DNA of 64,000 nt from Erysipelotrichaceae bacterium (GTDB lineage Bacteria > Bacillota_I > Bacilli_A > Erysipelotrichales > Erysipelotrichaceae). A model generated the notes under the pieces. It ran no database searches. It was given only the letters and a program-made list of their open reading frames with translations, and was not told the origin of the DNA. How positions within the stretch are numbered: the stretch's first letter is position 1; every line of letters starts with the position of its first letter. Shown here one piece after another: positions 52,490-61,898 of this stretch. The translations under genes and the position numbers were made by a program. The stretch is from the NCBI GenBank assembly GCA_030694975.1, contig JAUYTU010000035.1, positions 186,001 to 250,000 on the forward strand, given 5' to 3'.

Positions 52490-54154
52490 TTACTCTTGAA
52501 TATTTAACTCGACGATCGCCGGTAAAATCATAGGACGCTTACCGGTCTCCTTAAGTATATAACGCGTAATTTTATCCTTGGCTTCCATTCGGGCAGCCAT
52601 ATTCTCATAGCGACCGTCCTTAACCATATCCACGATGGTACGTTCTAAAATATTACCAACTTCTTTAACGATATAATCCGCGTCTTTCAAATAAATCACT
52701 CCGCGTGATTGTACATCCGGTCCGCCAATGACTTCTTTGGTTTTAAAGTTCACCACAACACCGACCACCAAAGCTCCGTCTGTCGCAAGTGTTTCACGAT
52801 CTTTTAACACCATACCCGATGAATCCAAATGGGTATTGCCATCAATCATAACTTCCTCAAGCTTCAAGAGTGTCGATGTCTGTTTTAATATGCCATCATC
52901 AAACTGAGCTACCTGACCGTTATCCAAAACAACGATTTTACCGGCATTGTACCCCATGTTCAACGCGATGTTGGCATTATGGACTAAATGACGATATTGT
53001 CCTTTGATTGGAATGTAATATTTCGGCTTAAACAAATTAATAAGCATTTTTATATCTTCAACTGAGCCGTGCATCGACAAAACCTTGCGATGATCAAGTG
53101 AAACAACCTTACAGCCCTCTTTGTATAATTCATTTTCCATGGTTGATGCTTCCCGTTCGGTACCCGGAACCACCGGTGAAGCAATGATTACAATATCTTC
53201 GGGATTGAGTTCGATCATACTGTCTTCATTCATCGCTATTTTATGCATCGTACGGAACACATTGGGACCGCTGGCCGATACGATTACTAACACATTTTCC
53301 ATGTTGTTGTTGTATTTTTCTTTAACAACTTCCAAGCCGACCGGAATCTTATAATAACCCATCTTTTCAACATGTTTAAGATACTGACGTTGAGAATCAT
53401 TATAGAAAACGATTTTCCGATCATACTTATTGGCAAGTTCAATGACTTCAATCAAACGAAATAAATTCTGCTCGTAAAGCATAACAATGATCCGACCGCC
53501 TTCTTTTTCAAAGGTCGACTCAATTTCATTGGTGATGCGATGACGCGGTGAAGTAAAACCTTCACGATCGGATGAAACCGATTCAGTCATTAATGCCAAT
53601 ACACCTTTTTTACCCATATCCGCGAACTCCGTAATATCGCAGGTAAACGATTCGGTTCTAATATCAAAATCAATGATAAACTCTGAAGTATAAACAATAT
53701 AGCCTTCCGGAGTTTCAATGGCAATACCGTAACCGTCTGCAATCGAATGTGTCATTCCAAACGTCTTAACTTTGATTCCGTTAAGTACAGTTTGACCAAA
53801 ACGTTTGATACGATGTACTTTAATCCCAGTGATGTTTTGTGTTTTTAACTGATCTTCAATCATCAAAGCAGTTAATGGGGTCGTGTACACCGGTATCTGC
53901 GTATTCTTCAATAAATACGGCAAAGCAGACATAACATCATCATGTCCGTGAGTAATAAAAATACCCGCAATGCGGTCTTTATTTTCAATTAAATAGGTGA
54001 AATCGGGAATGATGGATTCAATCCCTAATTGGTCGACATCCGGGTATTTTAATCCGGCTTCGATCACGATAATCTGTTGGTTGATTTCAATGACCATGCA
54101 ATTCTTTCCATCTTCATCTAATCCGCCCAACGCTAAAATTTTAACTTGATTCAT
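52490..54154 (-). CDS. Ribonuclease J paralogue with degenerate active site (J2-like)
   Basis: 554 residues: metallo-beta-lactamase core, beta-CASP domain and C-terminal domain, the full RNase J layout. The zinc motif, HxHxDH in active enzymes, reads HGHDDV at residues 69-74 (last His replaced by Val), and the later Asp-containing motif reads YTSEFIIDF in place of TGDFKFD-like sequence. RNase J2 paralogues of Bacilli also have altered residues here and act mainly as partners of RNase J1. The neighbourhood matches rnjB (ymfA) of Bacillus, next to ftsK/spoIIIE. No RNase J1 gene is in the window. GAGGAAATATA precedes the ATG. Confidence 0.88.
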   Translation of the reverse strand: MNQVKILALGGLDEDGKNCMVIEINQQIIVIEAGLKYPDVDQLGIESIIPDFTYLIENKDRIAGIFITHGHDDVMSALPYLLKNTQIPVYTTPLTALMIEDQLKTQNITGIKVHRIKRFGQTVLNGIKVKTFGMTHSIADGYGIAIETPEGYIVYTSEFIIDFDIRTESFTCDITEFADMGKKGVLALMTESVSSDREGFTSPRHRITNEIESTFEKEGGRIIVMLYEQNLFRLIEVIELANKYDRKIVFYNDSQRQYLKHVEKMGYYKIPVGLEVVKEKYNNNMENVLVIVSASGPNVFRTMHKIAMNEDSMIELNPEDIVIIASPVVPGTEREASTMENELYKEGCKVVSLDHRKVLSMHGSVEDIKMLINLFKPKYYIPIKGQYRHLVHNANIALNMGYNAGKIVVLDNGQVAQFDDGILKQTSTLLKLEEVMIDGNTHLDSSGMVLKDRETLATDGALVVGVVVNFKTKEVIGGPDVQSRGVIYLKDADYIVKEVGNILERTIVDMVKDGRYENMAARMEAKDKITRYILKETGKRPMILPAIVELNIQE

Positions 54155-54185
54155 TATATTTCCTCCTAAACCAAACGTCGGTTTT

Positions 54186-54214
54186 ATTATAGCTTATTTA
54201 AACAGCATTTACAA
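54186..54214 (-). promoter_or_regulatory. Promoter of the RNase J/ftsK transcript
   Basis: TTGTAA (54214-54209) and exact TATAAT (54191-54186) with a 17-bp spacer, about 30 bp upstream of the ATG. Confidence 0.75.
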
Positions 54215-54235
54215 TTCTACACAAAATCGTACCAA

Positions 54236-54259
54236 AAGAAAAGCGGAACACAATCCGCT
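54236..54259 (-). terminator. Terminator of miaB
   Basis: Stem AGCGGA/TCCGCT with a six-base loop followed on the minus strand by TTTCTTTT. Confidence 0.65.
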
Positions 54260-55697
54260 AAATCTTCTCGCCGATCAGAAACCATGTTTTACAATCTGTT
54301 ATTTTAACATCAACCAAGTCACCGGATACAACACCCTCAGCTTTGAAATTTACAAGCTTCTGCGTTTTTGTATACCCGCTGAAAATCTCGGCATTCTTTT
54401 TAGATGGACCATCCACCAAAACCTCAACCGTTTTACCAATGTAAGCCTGATTGTTTTTCAAAGCATACTGACCCACTTTTGCATTGAGAGCGGCCAAACG
54501 TTTCTTTTTGACATCCTTGGGAACATTGTCAGTCATATTGGCAGCCGGAGTCCCTTCACGGGGTGAATAAATAAAAGTATAGGCATTGTCAAACTGACAA
54601 AAGTCCACAATGTCCAGTGTCTGTTGAAACTGTTGGTCGGTTTCATTGGGGAAGCCGACGATGATATCCGTGGAAAAGGCACAGTCCGTAATACGCTCTT
54701 TGAGCTTAACAAACAAATCTTTATACTCCTCGATCGTATATCTTCGACCCATGATTTTCAGCATATCTGAATTACCGGATTGTACCGGCAAGTGAATAAA
54801 AGGCATGATGTTTTTAAATGCGGCAATAACATCGATCATTTCATCACTGAAATCCCAAGGATGGCTGGTTGTAAAGCGAACTCGCGGAATATCGGTATTT
54901 GCAACCAACTTCAGCAACATGGCGAAGTTTACCGGTTCTTTAAGGTCTTTGCCATAGGCATTGACGTTTTGACCGAGCAAAGTAATCTCTTTAAAGCCTC
55001 GTTCTTTTAATTCTTCAATCTCAGCCAGAATGTCTTCCATCAAGCGTGAACGTTCCTTACCGCGTGTATAAGGAACGATGCAGTAGGTACAAAATTTATC
55101 GCAGCCATACATGATATTGACCCATGCTTTATGTGTTCCAAATCGTGCTACGGGCAGATTTTCGATAACTTCCCCTTCTTTGGAGAATACTTCAATCGTT
55201 CGCTCCTTGCTCATTGATACCTGATACAGCAATTGCGGTAATCGGTGAATGTTATGCGTACCGAACACCAAATCAACATGTGGGTAGGTTTTTAGTATTG
55301 TTTCTACAACTTCTTCTTCTTGAGGCATACAACCGCAAACACCCAATATCAAGTCCGGGTTGGTCAATTTTAAATGCTTCAGATTACCGATTTCACCAAA
55401 TACTTTGTCCTCGGCATTTTTTCTGACAGCACATGTATTGAGCAGAATAAAATCTGCTTCATCACTCGATGTGGTCATGGTATATCCCATGGCCTGTAAG
55501 ATGCCGGCAATGGTTTCGCCATCTCTTTCATTGGCTTGACAGCCATAGGTTCTTAGGTAATATTTCCTTTGTTTACCCATGTCCCGCACAACTTCGGGCA
55601 AGTCAAAAACCAATCGCTCGATTGATATATCATTCTTTGTTCTTTTTTGAGCTGATTTTAAATCAGGTAAAATCCAATCTTTTTTATTTTCTTTCAT
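54258..55697 (-). CDS. miaB: tRNA-2-methylthio-N6-dimethylallyladenosine synthase MiaB
   Basis: 479 residues from the ATG at 55697; upstream in-frame ATGs at 55703 and 55739 lie in or before the GAAGGA ribosome site. Radical-SAM methylthiotransferase: LRTYGCQANERDGE, NTCAVRKNAEDK, GCMPQEE, then CDKFCTYCIVPYTRGKERS, and a C-terminal TRAM domain. The long N-terminal extension and TYGCQ.N motif separate it from MtaB. In Bacillus it lies in the same ymdB–ymc region. Confidence 0.95.
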   Translation of the reverse strand: MKENKKDWILPDLKSAQKRTKNDISIERLVFDLPEVVRDMGKQRKYYLRTYGCQANERDGETIAGILQAMGYTMTTSSDEADFILLNTCAVRKNAEDKVFGEIGNLKHLKLTNPDLILGVCGCMPQEEEVVETILKTYPHVDLVFGTHNIHRLPQLLYQVSMSKERTIEVFSKEGEVIENLPVARFGTHKAWVNIMYGCDKFCTYCIVPYTRGKERSRLMEDILAEIEELKERGFKEITLLGQNVNAYGKDLKEPVNFAMLLKLVANTDIPRVRFTTSHPWDFSDEMIDVIAAFKNIMPFIHLPVQSGNSDMLKIMGRRYTIEEYKDLFVKLKERITDCAFSTDIIVGFPNETDQQFQQTLDIVDFCQFDNAYTFIYSPREGTPAANMTDNVPKDVKKKRLAALNAKVGQYALKNNQAYIGKTVEVLVDGPSKKNAEIFSGYTKTQKLVNFKAEGVVSGDLVDVKITDCKTWFLIGEKI

Positions 55698-55720
55698 GTA
55701 CATTCCTTCACAATATATCG

Positions 55721-55747
55721 AGAAAAGAAAACCAAGCATTGCTTGGC
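55721..55747 (-). terminator. Terminator of the ferredoxin gene
   Basis: Stem GCCAAGC/GCTTGG-type (55732-55747) with a three-base loop and TTTTCTTTT on the minus strand; it lies before the miaB ribosome site. Confidence 0.7.
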
Positions 55748-55751
55748 TCTT

Positions 55752-55928
55752 TTATACTTGGAAAATCGCTTGAGTTGGGCAAACTGAAATGCAAGCACCG
55801 CAGTCAATACAAATTGATTCATCGCAGAAAGCTTTTCCATCATCTTCCATCGATAAAGCACTGACTGGGCAAACACCTACGCATGCACCGCAACCGATAC
55901 ATAAATCTTTATCTACTCTTACTGGCAT
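55752..55928 (-). CDS. 2[4Fe-4S] ferredoxin
   Basis: 58 residues with two complete cluster motifs, CIGCGACVGVCPV (Cys10-20) and CIDCGACISVCPT (Cys40-50), the clostridial 2[4Fe-4S] type. The ATG follows GGAGG. This is a small soluble electron carrier. Its position next to miaB, a radical-SAM enzyme with iron-sulfur clusters, may be chance, but ferredoxin could supply the electrons such enzymes need. It has its own terminator. Confidence 0.93.
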   Translation of the reverse strand: MPVRVDKDLCIGCGACVGVCPVSALSMEDDGKAFCDESICIDCGACISVCPTQAIFQV

Positions 55929-55992
55929 AAACGATTACCTCCTTACACTTTGACATTATAGCAGAAAGCAACGTTGACAACAAGAGTGAAAG

Positions 55993-56760
55993 TTATGGTC
56001 GTATCTGAATACGTTCGATCTTTTCCGCGCGGTTTAATGGATCAAAGCAGACATACACAGCGCTAAAAACAGCTTCCGATTCAGCAATCGTATATTTTGT
56101 TGTTGTCTTCTGAGTGATTCTCGCCAAAACTTCCGAAATATCCCTGCCGATGATGCTCTCATAAGGACCGGTCATACCAACATCACTGATAAAAGCACAG
56201 CCGTCGATGATTCTTTCATCGGCTGTTTGGACATGGGTATGCGTGCCAAAGACACCTCCTAACACGTTTTTAAAGTGATAGGCAAAGGCGATTTTCTCAC
56301 TCGTCGCCTCACCATGCAGATCAACGATGTGGATGTCCGCACGAACATGATCGAGAATCGTATCCATGCTCTCAAAAGGGCTTTGGGAAACATTTTCCAT
56401 AAACACCTGCGTCATCAGATTGGTAATTGCCAGTGTTTTGTCTTTGACACGAAAAACCTTTGTCTGACTCAAATCACTGGTTGGTATTAGATTTGCCGGA
56501 AATACCAGTCGATCCGCTTGATCCTTAATCATCATGATCTCACTTTTTGAGTAAGCATGATTCCCTAAAGTTATACACTGAATACCGTTGGTAATCAGTT
56601 CTTGATAAATACGTGGAGTGATACCTTTGCCATGAGCAGCATTTTCTCCGTTAGCAATGACAAAATCGATGTCATAACGCTGCTTAAGGGCAGGCAGATG
56701 TTTTTTTACAGCTGCCCGCCCTGATGCTCCAACGATATCTCCGATAAAAAGGATTTTCAT
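55993..56760 (-). CDS. ymdB: YmdB-family metallophosphoesterase
   Basis: 255 residues. TIGR00282-type phosphodiesterase: FIGDIVGASGRAA, ANGENAAHGKGI, LGNHAYSKSEI, HGEATSEKIAFA and GTHTHVQTADERI carry the metal ligands. Bacillus YmdB hydrolyses cyclic nucleotides and controls biofilm/motility decisions. Its start overlaps the rny stop by one base, the classical rny–ymdB pair. Confidence 0.93.
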   Translation of the reverse strand: MKILFIGDIVGASGRAAVKKHLPALKQRYDIDFVIANGENAAHGKGITPRIYQELITNGIQCITLGNHAYSKSEIMMIKDQADRLVFPANLIPTSDLSQTKVFRVKDKTLAITNLMTQVFMENVSQSPFESMDTILDHVRADIHIVDLHGEATSEKIAFAYHFKNVLGGVFGTHTHVQTADERIIDGCAFISDVGMTGPYESIIGRDISEVLARITQKTTTKYTIAESEAVFSAVYVCFDPLNRAEKIERIQIRP

Positions 56761-58316
56761 TATTTCGCCAATTCCGAAGCTCTGACTTCGCGAATGACGG
56801 TAACTTTGATCTGACCCGGATAAGTCAGTTCATTTTCGATTTTCTCACGAATGGCTCGTGCCATACGGTGGCAAGCCAAGTCATCAAGTTTCTCAGGTAC
56901 GACCATAACCCGGATTTCACGTCCGGCCTGAATGGCAAATACCTTATCCACTCCATCAAAGGATGTGGCAATTTTTTCCAACTGTTCCAAACGTTGAATG
57001 TAGTTTTCAAAAGATTCAAAACGTGCTCCCGGACGTGCAGCGCTTAACGTATCTGCAGCTGCAACCAAGGTAGCAATGATGCTGTTGGACTCGACTTCAC
57101 CATGATGAGATTCAATAGCATTAATAACTACCGGATGTTCACCATGTTTTTTGGCAATGCGGGCACCGATTTCAATGTGTGTGCCTTCCATTTCAAAATC
57201 AACGGATTTACCGATATCGTGTAACAGACCAGCACGTTTGGCTAATGCCTGATTAAGTCCCAACTCAGCAGCCATCATACCGGTAAGGTAGGCGACTTCC
57301 ATGCTGTGCTGTAATGCATTTTGACCGTAACTGTAACGATACTTCATCCGTCCGATCAAATGAACGATTTCTTTATCGACTTTATGCAAGCCAAGTTTGA
57401 AGATTGCTTCTTCACCGGCTTTCTGAATGGTTTCTTTTAATTCAGCCTGTACTTTGTGTACAACTTCTTCGATGCGACCCGGTTGGATCCGACCATCTTT
57501 AATCAATGTTTCCAACGCCAATCGCGCGGTTTCCCGACGGATAGGATCAAAACAAGAAACAGTAATCGCTTCAGGGGTATCATCAATAATCAAATCAACT
57601 CCGGTCGCCTGTTCGATTGCTCGGATATTACGGCCTTCACGACCGATGATCCGACCTTTCATTTCTTCGGAAGGCAAACTTACTACCGATACGGTACGTT
57701 CAGTAGCTTCTTCTTGCGCATAGCGCTGTATTGCCAATCCAATGATATTGCGTGCTTGTTCGGACGCTTTTGAGCGGGCTTGCTCCTCTTGTTCTTTAAT
57801 ATAAGAAGTAACTTCATTTTCCATACGTTTTTCAACGACTTCCATTAATTCTTTTTTGGCTTCTGACACTGTCATGCTGGCAATACGTTCCAGTTCTGAC
57901 AATTGCCCGTCAATTTTGCCCTGTAATTCCTTTTCCAATCTTTCCAGTACACTGTATTTTTCAGTCAATTGTTTGTTTTTTTCTTCGATTTGTTTTTCTT
58001 TATGTGTCAACCCTTCATCACGGAAATTCAGAGTATCCTCACGCCTTGAAAGTCTGTTCTCAAAATCAGAGACTTCGCTACGACGATCTTTAATTTCTTT
58101 TTCCGCTGCAAGCTTCAATTCATAGACCTGCGTTTTTCCATCTAAAACAGCCTGACGTACCATATTCTCAGACTTGATCGCAGCTTCTTCCATGATTAAT
58201 CTTGCTTTTTGTTGATCTCTATTTAAACCTAACTTAGAAAGCATAATCATTATGACTATGCCAATTGCTAAACCAGCAATACCAGACAGAAGGGAATAAA
58301 TAAGAACATCTCCCAT
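56760..58316 (-). CDS. rny: Ribonuclease Y
   Basis: 518 residues: N-terminal membrane helix (about 6-28), long coiled coil (30-200), KH domain with IIGREGRNIRAIEQATGVD, HD domain with LLHDIGKSVDFE and SHHGEVESNS, C-terminal domain. It starts mRNA decay at the membrane in Bacillota. Together with the CshA-type helicase and RNase J it suggests a Bacillus-like degradosome. Confidence 0.97.
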   Translation of the reverse strand: MGDVLIYSLLSGIAGLAIGIVIMIMLSKLGLNRDQQKARLIMEEAAIKSENMVRQAVLDGKTQVYELKLAAEKEIKDRRSEVSDFENRLSRREDTLNFRDEGLTHKEKQIEEKNKQLTEKYSVLERLEKELQGKIDGQLSELERIASMTVSEAKKELMEVVEKRMENEVTSYIKEQEEQARSKASEQARNIIGLAIQRYAQEEATERTVSVVSLPSEEMKGRIIGREGRNIRAIEQATGVDLIIDDTPEAITVSCFDPIRRETARLALETLIKDGRIQPGRIEEVVHKVQAELKETIQKAGEEAIFKLGLHKVDKEIVHLIGRMKYRYSYGQNALQHSMEVAYLTGMMAAELGLNQALAKRAGLLHDIGKSVDFEMEGTHIEIGARIAKKHGEHPVVINAIESHHGEVESNSIIATLVAAADTLSAARPGARFESFENYIQRLEQLEKIATSFDGVDKVFAIQAGREIRVMVVPEKLDDLACHRMARAIREKIENELTYPGQIKVTVIREVRASELAK

Positions 58317-58423
58317 GTTATTCCTCCATCTATTTGAGTGTTTGAGTTATGTAACTCTGTGTATATAATACATAATTTATGCTATTTAAACAATATCAAA
58401 GCAACCAATAACCGAATTAACCG

Positions 58424-58450
58424 AAAAAAAACAAGCGTTTTGCGCTTGTT
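58424..58450 (-). terminator. Terminator of recA
   Basis: Perfect 8-bp stem AACAAGCG/CGCTTGTT with a five-base loop and eight T on the minus strand. Confidence 0.9.
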
Positions 58451-59450
58451 AAGCCGTTTCCTTAGCAAATAGCTTCGCTTTCAATGCGACCGAAATCTTT
58501 TCAAACACCTGCGGATTTGCTTTTAAATAACCACGGACCGCTTCTCTTCCCTGTCCGATTTTCTCACCTTCATAAGAAAACCATGCTCCCGACTTCTGAA
58601 TGATTTCATGTTCGACACCCAAGTCGATGACCTCACCGGTTTGTGAAATCCCTTCACCATACATGATTTCAATCACTGCCAGTTTAAAGGGCGGAGCTAC
58701 TTTATTCTTAACGACTTTGACATTGACCTTATTGCCAATCAAATCCGTTCCAACTTTAATTGCCTCGCTTTTGCGAACATCCAAACGGATCGATGCATAA
58801 AACTTCAGAGCACGGCCACCGGGAGTGACTTCCGGATTGCCAAACATGACACCGACCTTTTCACGCAACTGATTGATGAAAATAACGGTTGTGTTGGAAC
58901 GGTTCATGACACCCGACAATTTGCGCATGGCCTTTGACATCAATCGAGCCTGTAATCCGACATGAGCATCCGACATTTCGCCATCAAGTTCTGCTTGAGG
59001 TACCAACGCCGCAACCGAGTCGATAACGATTAGTTCAAACGCCTGACTCTTGATAAGCAGTTCCGTGATTTCCAATGCCTGCTCACCGCTGTCGGGCTGT
59101 GACAGGATCAAATCTTCGATATTGACACCTAATGCCTGTGAATACATAGGATCAATGGCATTTTCCGCATCAATGAAAGCAGCTTTACCGCCACGCTTCT
59201 GAACTTCGGCGATGGCATGCAATGCCAAGGTTGTTTTACCGCTGGATTCCGGGCCGAATATCTCGATGATTCTTCCTTTGGGATATCCACCGACGCCCAA
59301 AGCCGAATCAATCGCAATTGATCCACTGCTGATTGCGTCTACTTCAACATGAGCGCGATCGCCCAAACGCATGATTGATCCTTTACCATATTGTTTTTCT
59401 ATCTGTTTGATTGCATCATCCAATAATTGATCTTTTTTCTGATTTTCCAT
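58449..59450 (-). CDS. recA: Recombinase RecA
   Basis: 333 residues. Walker [10 protein letters not shown], catalytic Glu region [11 protein letters not shown], Walker [14 protein letters not shown]2 region MGNP-type sequence NPEVTPGG and the [24 protein letters not shown]-terminus. It ends at AKLFAKETA with no acidic tail, so it is about 15-20 residues shorter than E. coli and Bacillus RecA. It is the last gene of rodZ–pgsA–cinA–recA. Confidence 0.98.
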   Translation of the reverse strand: MENQKKDQLLDDAIKQIEKQYGKGSIMRLGDRAHVEVDAISSGSIAIDSALGVGGYPKGRIIEIFGPESSGKTTLALHAIAEVQKRGGKAAFIDAENAIDPMYSQALGVNIEDLILSQPDSGEQALEITELLIKSQAFELIVIDSVAALVPQAELDGEMSDAHVGLQARLMSKAMRKLSGVMNRSNTTVIFINQLREKVGVMFGNPEVTPGGRALKFYASIRLDVRKSEAIKVGTDLIGNKVNVKVVKNKVAPPFKLAVIEIMYGEGISQTGEVIDLGVEHEIIQKSGAWFSYEGEKIGQGREAVRGYLKANPQVFEKISVALKAKLFAKETA

Positions 59451-59478
59451 TCTGAAACCTCCCCTATCCTATTTGCGC

Positions 59479-59949
59479 TTATCGCATATTTTCCTTTTTA
59501 ATTAAATCTAAGATTCGTCGAATGCCGATTTCGACCGTCATCGCTTTAATTTCTTTACGACTGCCGACAAAGTCATCCTGATAAACAAAACAATGATCCA
59601 ATACAGCAATGGCTGTAAAAACACGTCCCACAGGTTGATTCGAAGAAACATTTGGACCGGCATTACCACTGAAGGCAATCGCAATATCACAATGGAGAGC
59701 TTTCTTAGTTGATTTAGCCATCTGTTCGACCGTTTCGCGGCTGACTGCACCGAACTCTTTTAAAATATCATCATCTACATAGGTCAACAATCTTTTTGCT
59801 TCATTGGAATAAACGATATAACCACCCAGGTAAACATCACTTGCACCGCTAATATCCGTAAGCTGTGAGGCAAAATCACCTCCGGTAATTGATTCGCAGC
59901 TGGCCAGTTTCCATTGTCGACGCCTAAGTAGGTCAATCAACGGTTCCAT
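59479..59949 (-). CDS. cinA: CinA C-terminal (PncC/NMN amidohydrolase-type) domain protein
   Basis: 156 residues from the ATG at 59949, which shares one base with the pgsA stop; a longer frame to 60030 lies inside pgsA and is not used. Only the C-terminal CinA domain is present (CESITGGDFASQLTDISGASDVYLGGYIVYSN, partly quoted: CESITGGDFAS and GGYIVYSN); the N-terminal MoCF/COG1058 domain of full CinA is missing. This domain deamidates nicotinamide mononucleotide in the proteins tested. The pgsA–cinA–recA order follows Bacillus. Confidence 0.9.
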   Translation of the reverse strand: MEPLIDLLRRRQWKLASCESITGGDFASQLTDISGASDVYLGGYIVYSNEAKRLLTYVDDDILKEFGAVSRETVEQMAKSTKKALHCDIAIAFSGNAGPNVSSNQPVGRVFTAIAVLDHCFVYQDDFVGSRKEIKAMTVEIGIRRILDLIKKENMR

Positions 59950-60542
59950 TACATACTTTCGAACAAAACCGATCGGCTTTGCATGAAGTAGGATAAACCG
60001 CTCAATACCGAAATACTCACGGAGAACCAAAGCATAAAGTCAGTGATCGGTAAATGATAAATCTCAAAAGGTAAATTATTCAATAAGATAAAAATAATGG
60101 TAAACATTTGTGAGACTGTTTTAATTTTCCCGAGATAACCGGCAGCAACGACTACACCTTTACCGGAAGATACCATACGGATACCGTCAACGATGGTATC
60201 TCGCCAAATCATAATCAAAACAGCAACGACTGGTACGATTCCTTGAAACACAAACAGAATAAACATTGTATTGACAAGCATCTTATCCGCAATCGGATCG
60301 ATAAACTTACCAAAGGATGTAATCAAGTTGTACTTTCTGGCAATGTACCCATCAATGAAGTCAGTCGCAGATGCAATCGAAAATAAAATCAGCACAATAA
60401 TATTCAACAAAGAGATCGTAACAAACTCAACATTGTAAATCGGTATGGTAATATCAAACTGAGCGTATGGAAAAATCATGACCAATACGATTACAGGAAC
60501 AAGAATCATACGGATAATCGATAGTTTGTTCGGTAAGTTCAT
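59949..60542 (-). CDS. pgsA: CDP-diacylglycerol–glycerol-3-phosphate phosphatidyltransferase
   Basis: 197 residues, five or six hydrophobic segments, with the CDP-alcohol transferase motif D.xDG..AR......G...D..AD (seen as DFIDGYIARKYN then GKFIDPIADK). It makes phosphatidylglycerophosphate for anionic lipids. Three bases separate it from rodZ. Confidence 0.95.
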   Translation of the reverse strand: MNLPNKLSIIRMILVPVIVLVMIFPYAQFDITIPIYNVEFVTISLLNIIVLILFSIASATDFIDGYIARKYNLITSFGKFIDPIADKMLVNTMFILFVFQGIVPVVAVLIMIWRDTIVDGIRMVSSGKGVVVAAGYLGKIKTVSQMFTIIFILLNNLPFEIYHLPITDFMLWFSVSISVLSGLSYFMQSRSVLFESM

Positions 60543-60545
60543 AGT

Positions 60546-61457
60546 TTACACTCCTTTGAAGCGGAAATTGATTTTAATCCCGCGCAGCCAATTGGTAATT
60601 GAAGTGTCCCACACAATTTCTTCATTATTTACTTTGACTAGGTTACCCTTCAAATTACCGAAATGCAACATTACATCGGTGTCATCTTTTGCTAGCAGCC
60701 GAATTTCCATGACTTCGTCTTTTTTATAGATTTTGGATTTTGGATTGTCCGTTGCGACTCCGTCAATATATACTTTCATCCAGACATCGCGCACAAAGGT
60801 TACCGTGATCAAAACTTCTTCATCGACGACATATCCGGTAATCTCATATTCACGCGAATTGAGTGCCGTCACCTCGACAGCTGAAACAAACGGGATCGTG
60901 GGATCGTCCTCCTCGGGCTTTTCTTCAACTTCCTCATTGGGATTTTGGGGAAGTGCAATGATGTCCGTTTCATTGTTATTTGCTTTGGAATCAATAATCA
61001 TCGGATATATATATACAAAAAAGATTACGATCAGGGTAATTAGCAACAAGATGATAAACACCAGCATTGACAATAGCGAATAATCGACCTTGCGTTTTCC
61101 AGCCGGTCGCAGAGCTGTCGTGTTTCTGTTCATCTTACTGCGATCTTTAATCCGATTCTCAATATTTTCTTTAGTTGTCTTGTTTTGTGCGACAATTTTA
61201 AGTTTTTGTGTATGATGCAAATCTTTGATTGCGGTATCGACATCAATCCTCAGCGTCTCATAATCCAAGTAAAGTGCTTGAGCATAAAACCGCACGAAAT
61301 ATGGTACATAAGAAATATCTTCCTTGAAAAAATCCAAGTTGCCTTCTTCCAATGCACGTAATTGTGGTATGGTTATTTTGGTTTTTGCACTCATTTCTTC
61401 CAACGTAAAACCGACTTCCTCACGTTGTTCCTTTAAGCGCAACCCAACATTTTTCAT
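60546..61457 (-). CDS. rodZ: RodZ/YmfM-like cell-shape protein
   Basis: 303 residues. N-terminal HTH of the Xre type (LKEQREEVGFTLEEMSAKTKI), a basic linker, one transmembrane helix near 125-150 and a C-terminal extracytoplasmic beta domain (DUF4115-like) ending INFRFKGV. RodZ links MreB to the wall machinery. The gene starts the operon rodZ–pgsA–cinA–recA and is preceded by AGGTGG. Confidence 0.88.
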   Translation of the reverse strand: MKNVGLRLKEQREEVGFTLEEMSAKTKITIPQLRALEEGNLDFFKEDISYVPYFVRFYAQALYLDYETLRIDVDTAIKDLHHTQKLKIVAQNKTTKENIENRIKDRSKMNRNTTALRPAGKRKVDYSLLSMLVFIILLLITLIVIFFVYIYPMIIDSKANNNETDIIALPQNPNEEVEEKPEEDDPTIPFVSAVEVTALNSREYEITGYVVDEEVLITVTFVRDVWMKVYIDGVATDNPKSKIYKKDEVMEIRLLAKDDTDVMLHFGNLKGNLVKVNNEEIVWDTSITNWLRGIKINFRFKGV

Positions 61458-61512
61458 TATAAAACCACCTGCTTTCGTATTAAATAAATACTAACATGCA
61501 ACGCATTGAATG

Positions 61513-61540
61513 TAAAATAAAAATGGAACATGGAAGTTCC
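61513..61540 (-). terminator. Terminator of rnpB
   Basis: Stem GGAAC/GTTCC with a six-base loop followed on the minus strand by ATTTTTATTTT. Confidence 0.75.
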
Positions 61541-61549
61541 AAACAAAAG

Positions 61550-61898
61550 AATGACACCCTGTAAGCCATGTTCTGTCCCTTTTACAAGGGGGTAACCATT
61601 TATCTGCACGTTGCCGTGCTCCACTCAGACTTCGTTTCGCCTTTGTGAATTCCCCTACCAATTTTGGGTTTCTCGCTTGTGGGGTTTACCTCGTTCCACT
61701 CCAAGGGTTTCCCCTCAGACTTCGTCACTGTGGCACTTTTACAGACGCTATCCATGGCATTTAGCTTTAGGATTTAATCGGCCGTCAGATTTCTCTGCCT
61801 AAATTTATCGTTTCATTTAGCACAAACACTACCACCATCACAGGTGGTGCGAGCATGGACTTTCCTCTGGTTGCCCAGCGGTTACCCGGGTGTCAATC
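61550..61898 (-). ncRNA. rnpB: RNase P RNA, B (Bacillus) type
   Basis: On the minus strand the conserved 5' core AGAGGAAAGTCCATGCTCGC (P4 / CR-I) and the 3' core ACAGAACATGGCTTACAG are present about 320 bases apart, with GACGAAGTCTGAGGGGAAACCC-type conserved internal blocks (partly quoted). The ends pair as helix P1: GACACCC (61894-61888) with GGGTGTC (61559-61553). The 5' end is placed just outside P1, and the 3' end is approximate. A hairpin terminator follows. The ORFs in this stretch are chance. In Bacillus rnpB also lies beside gpsB. Confidence 0.93.
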
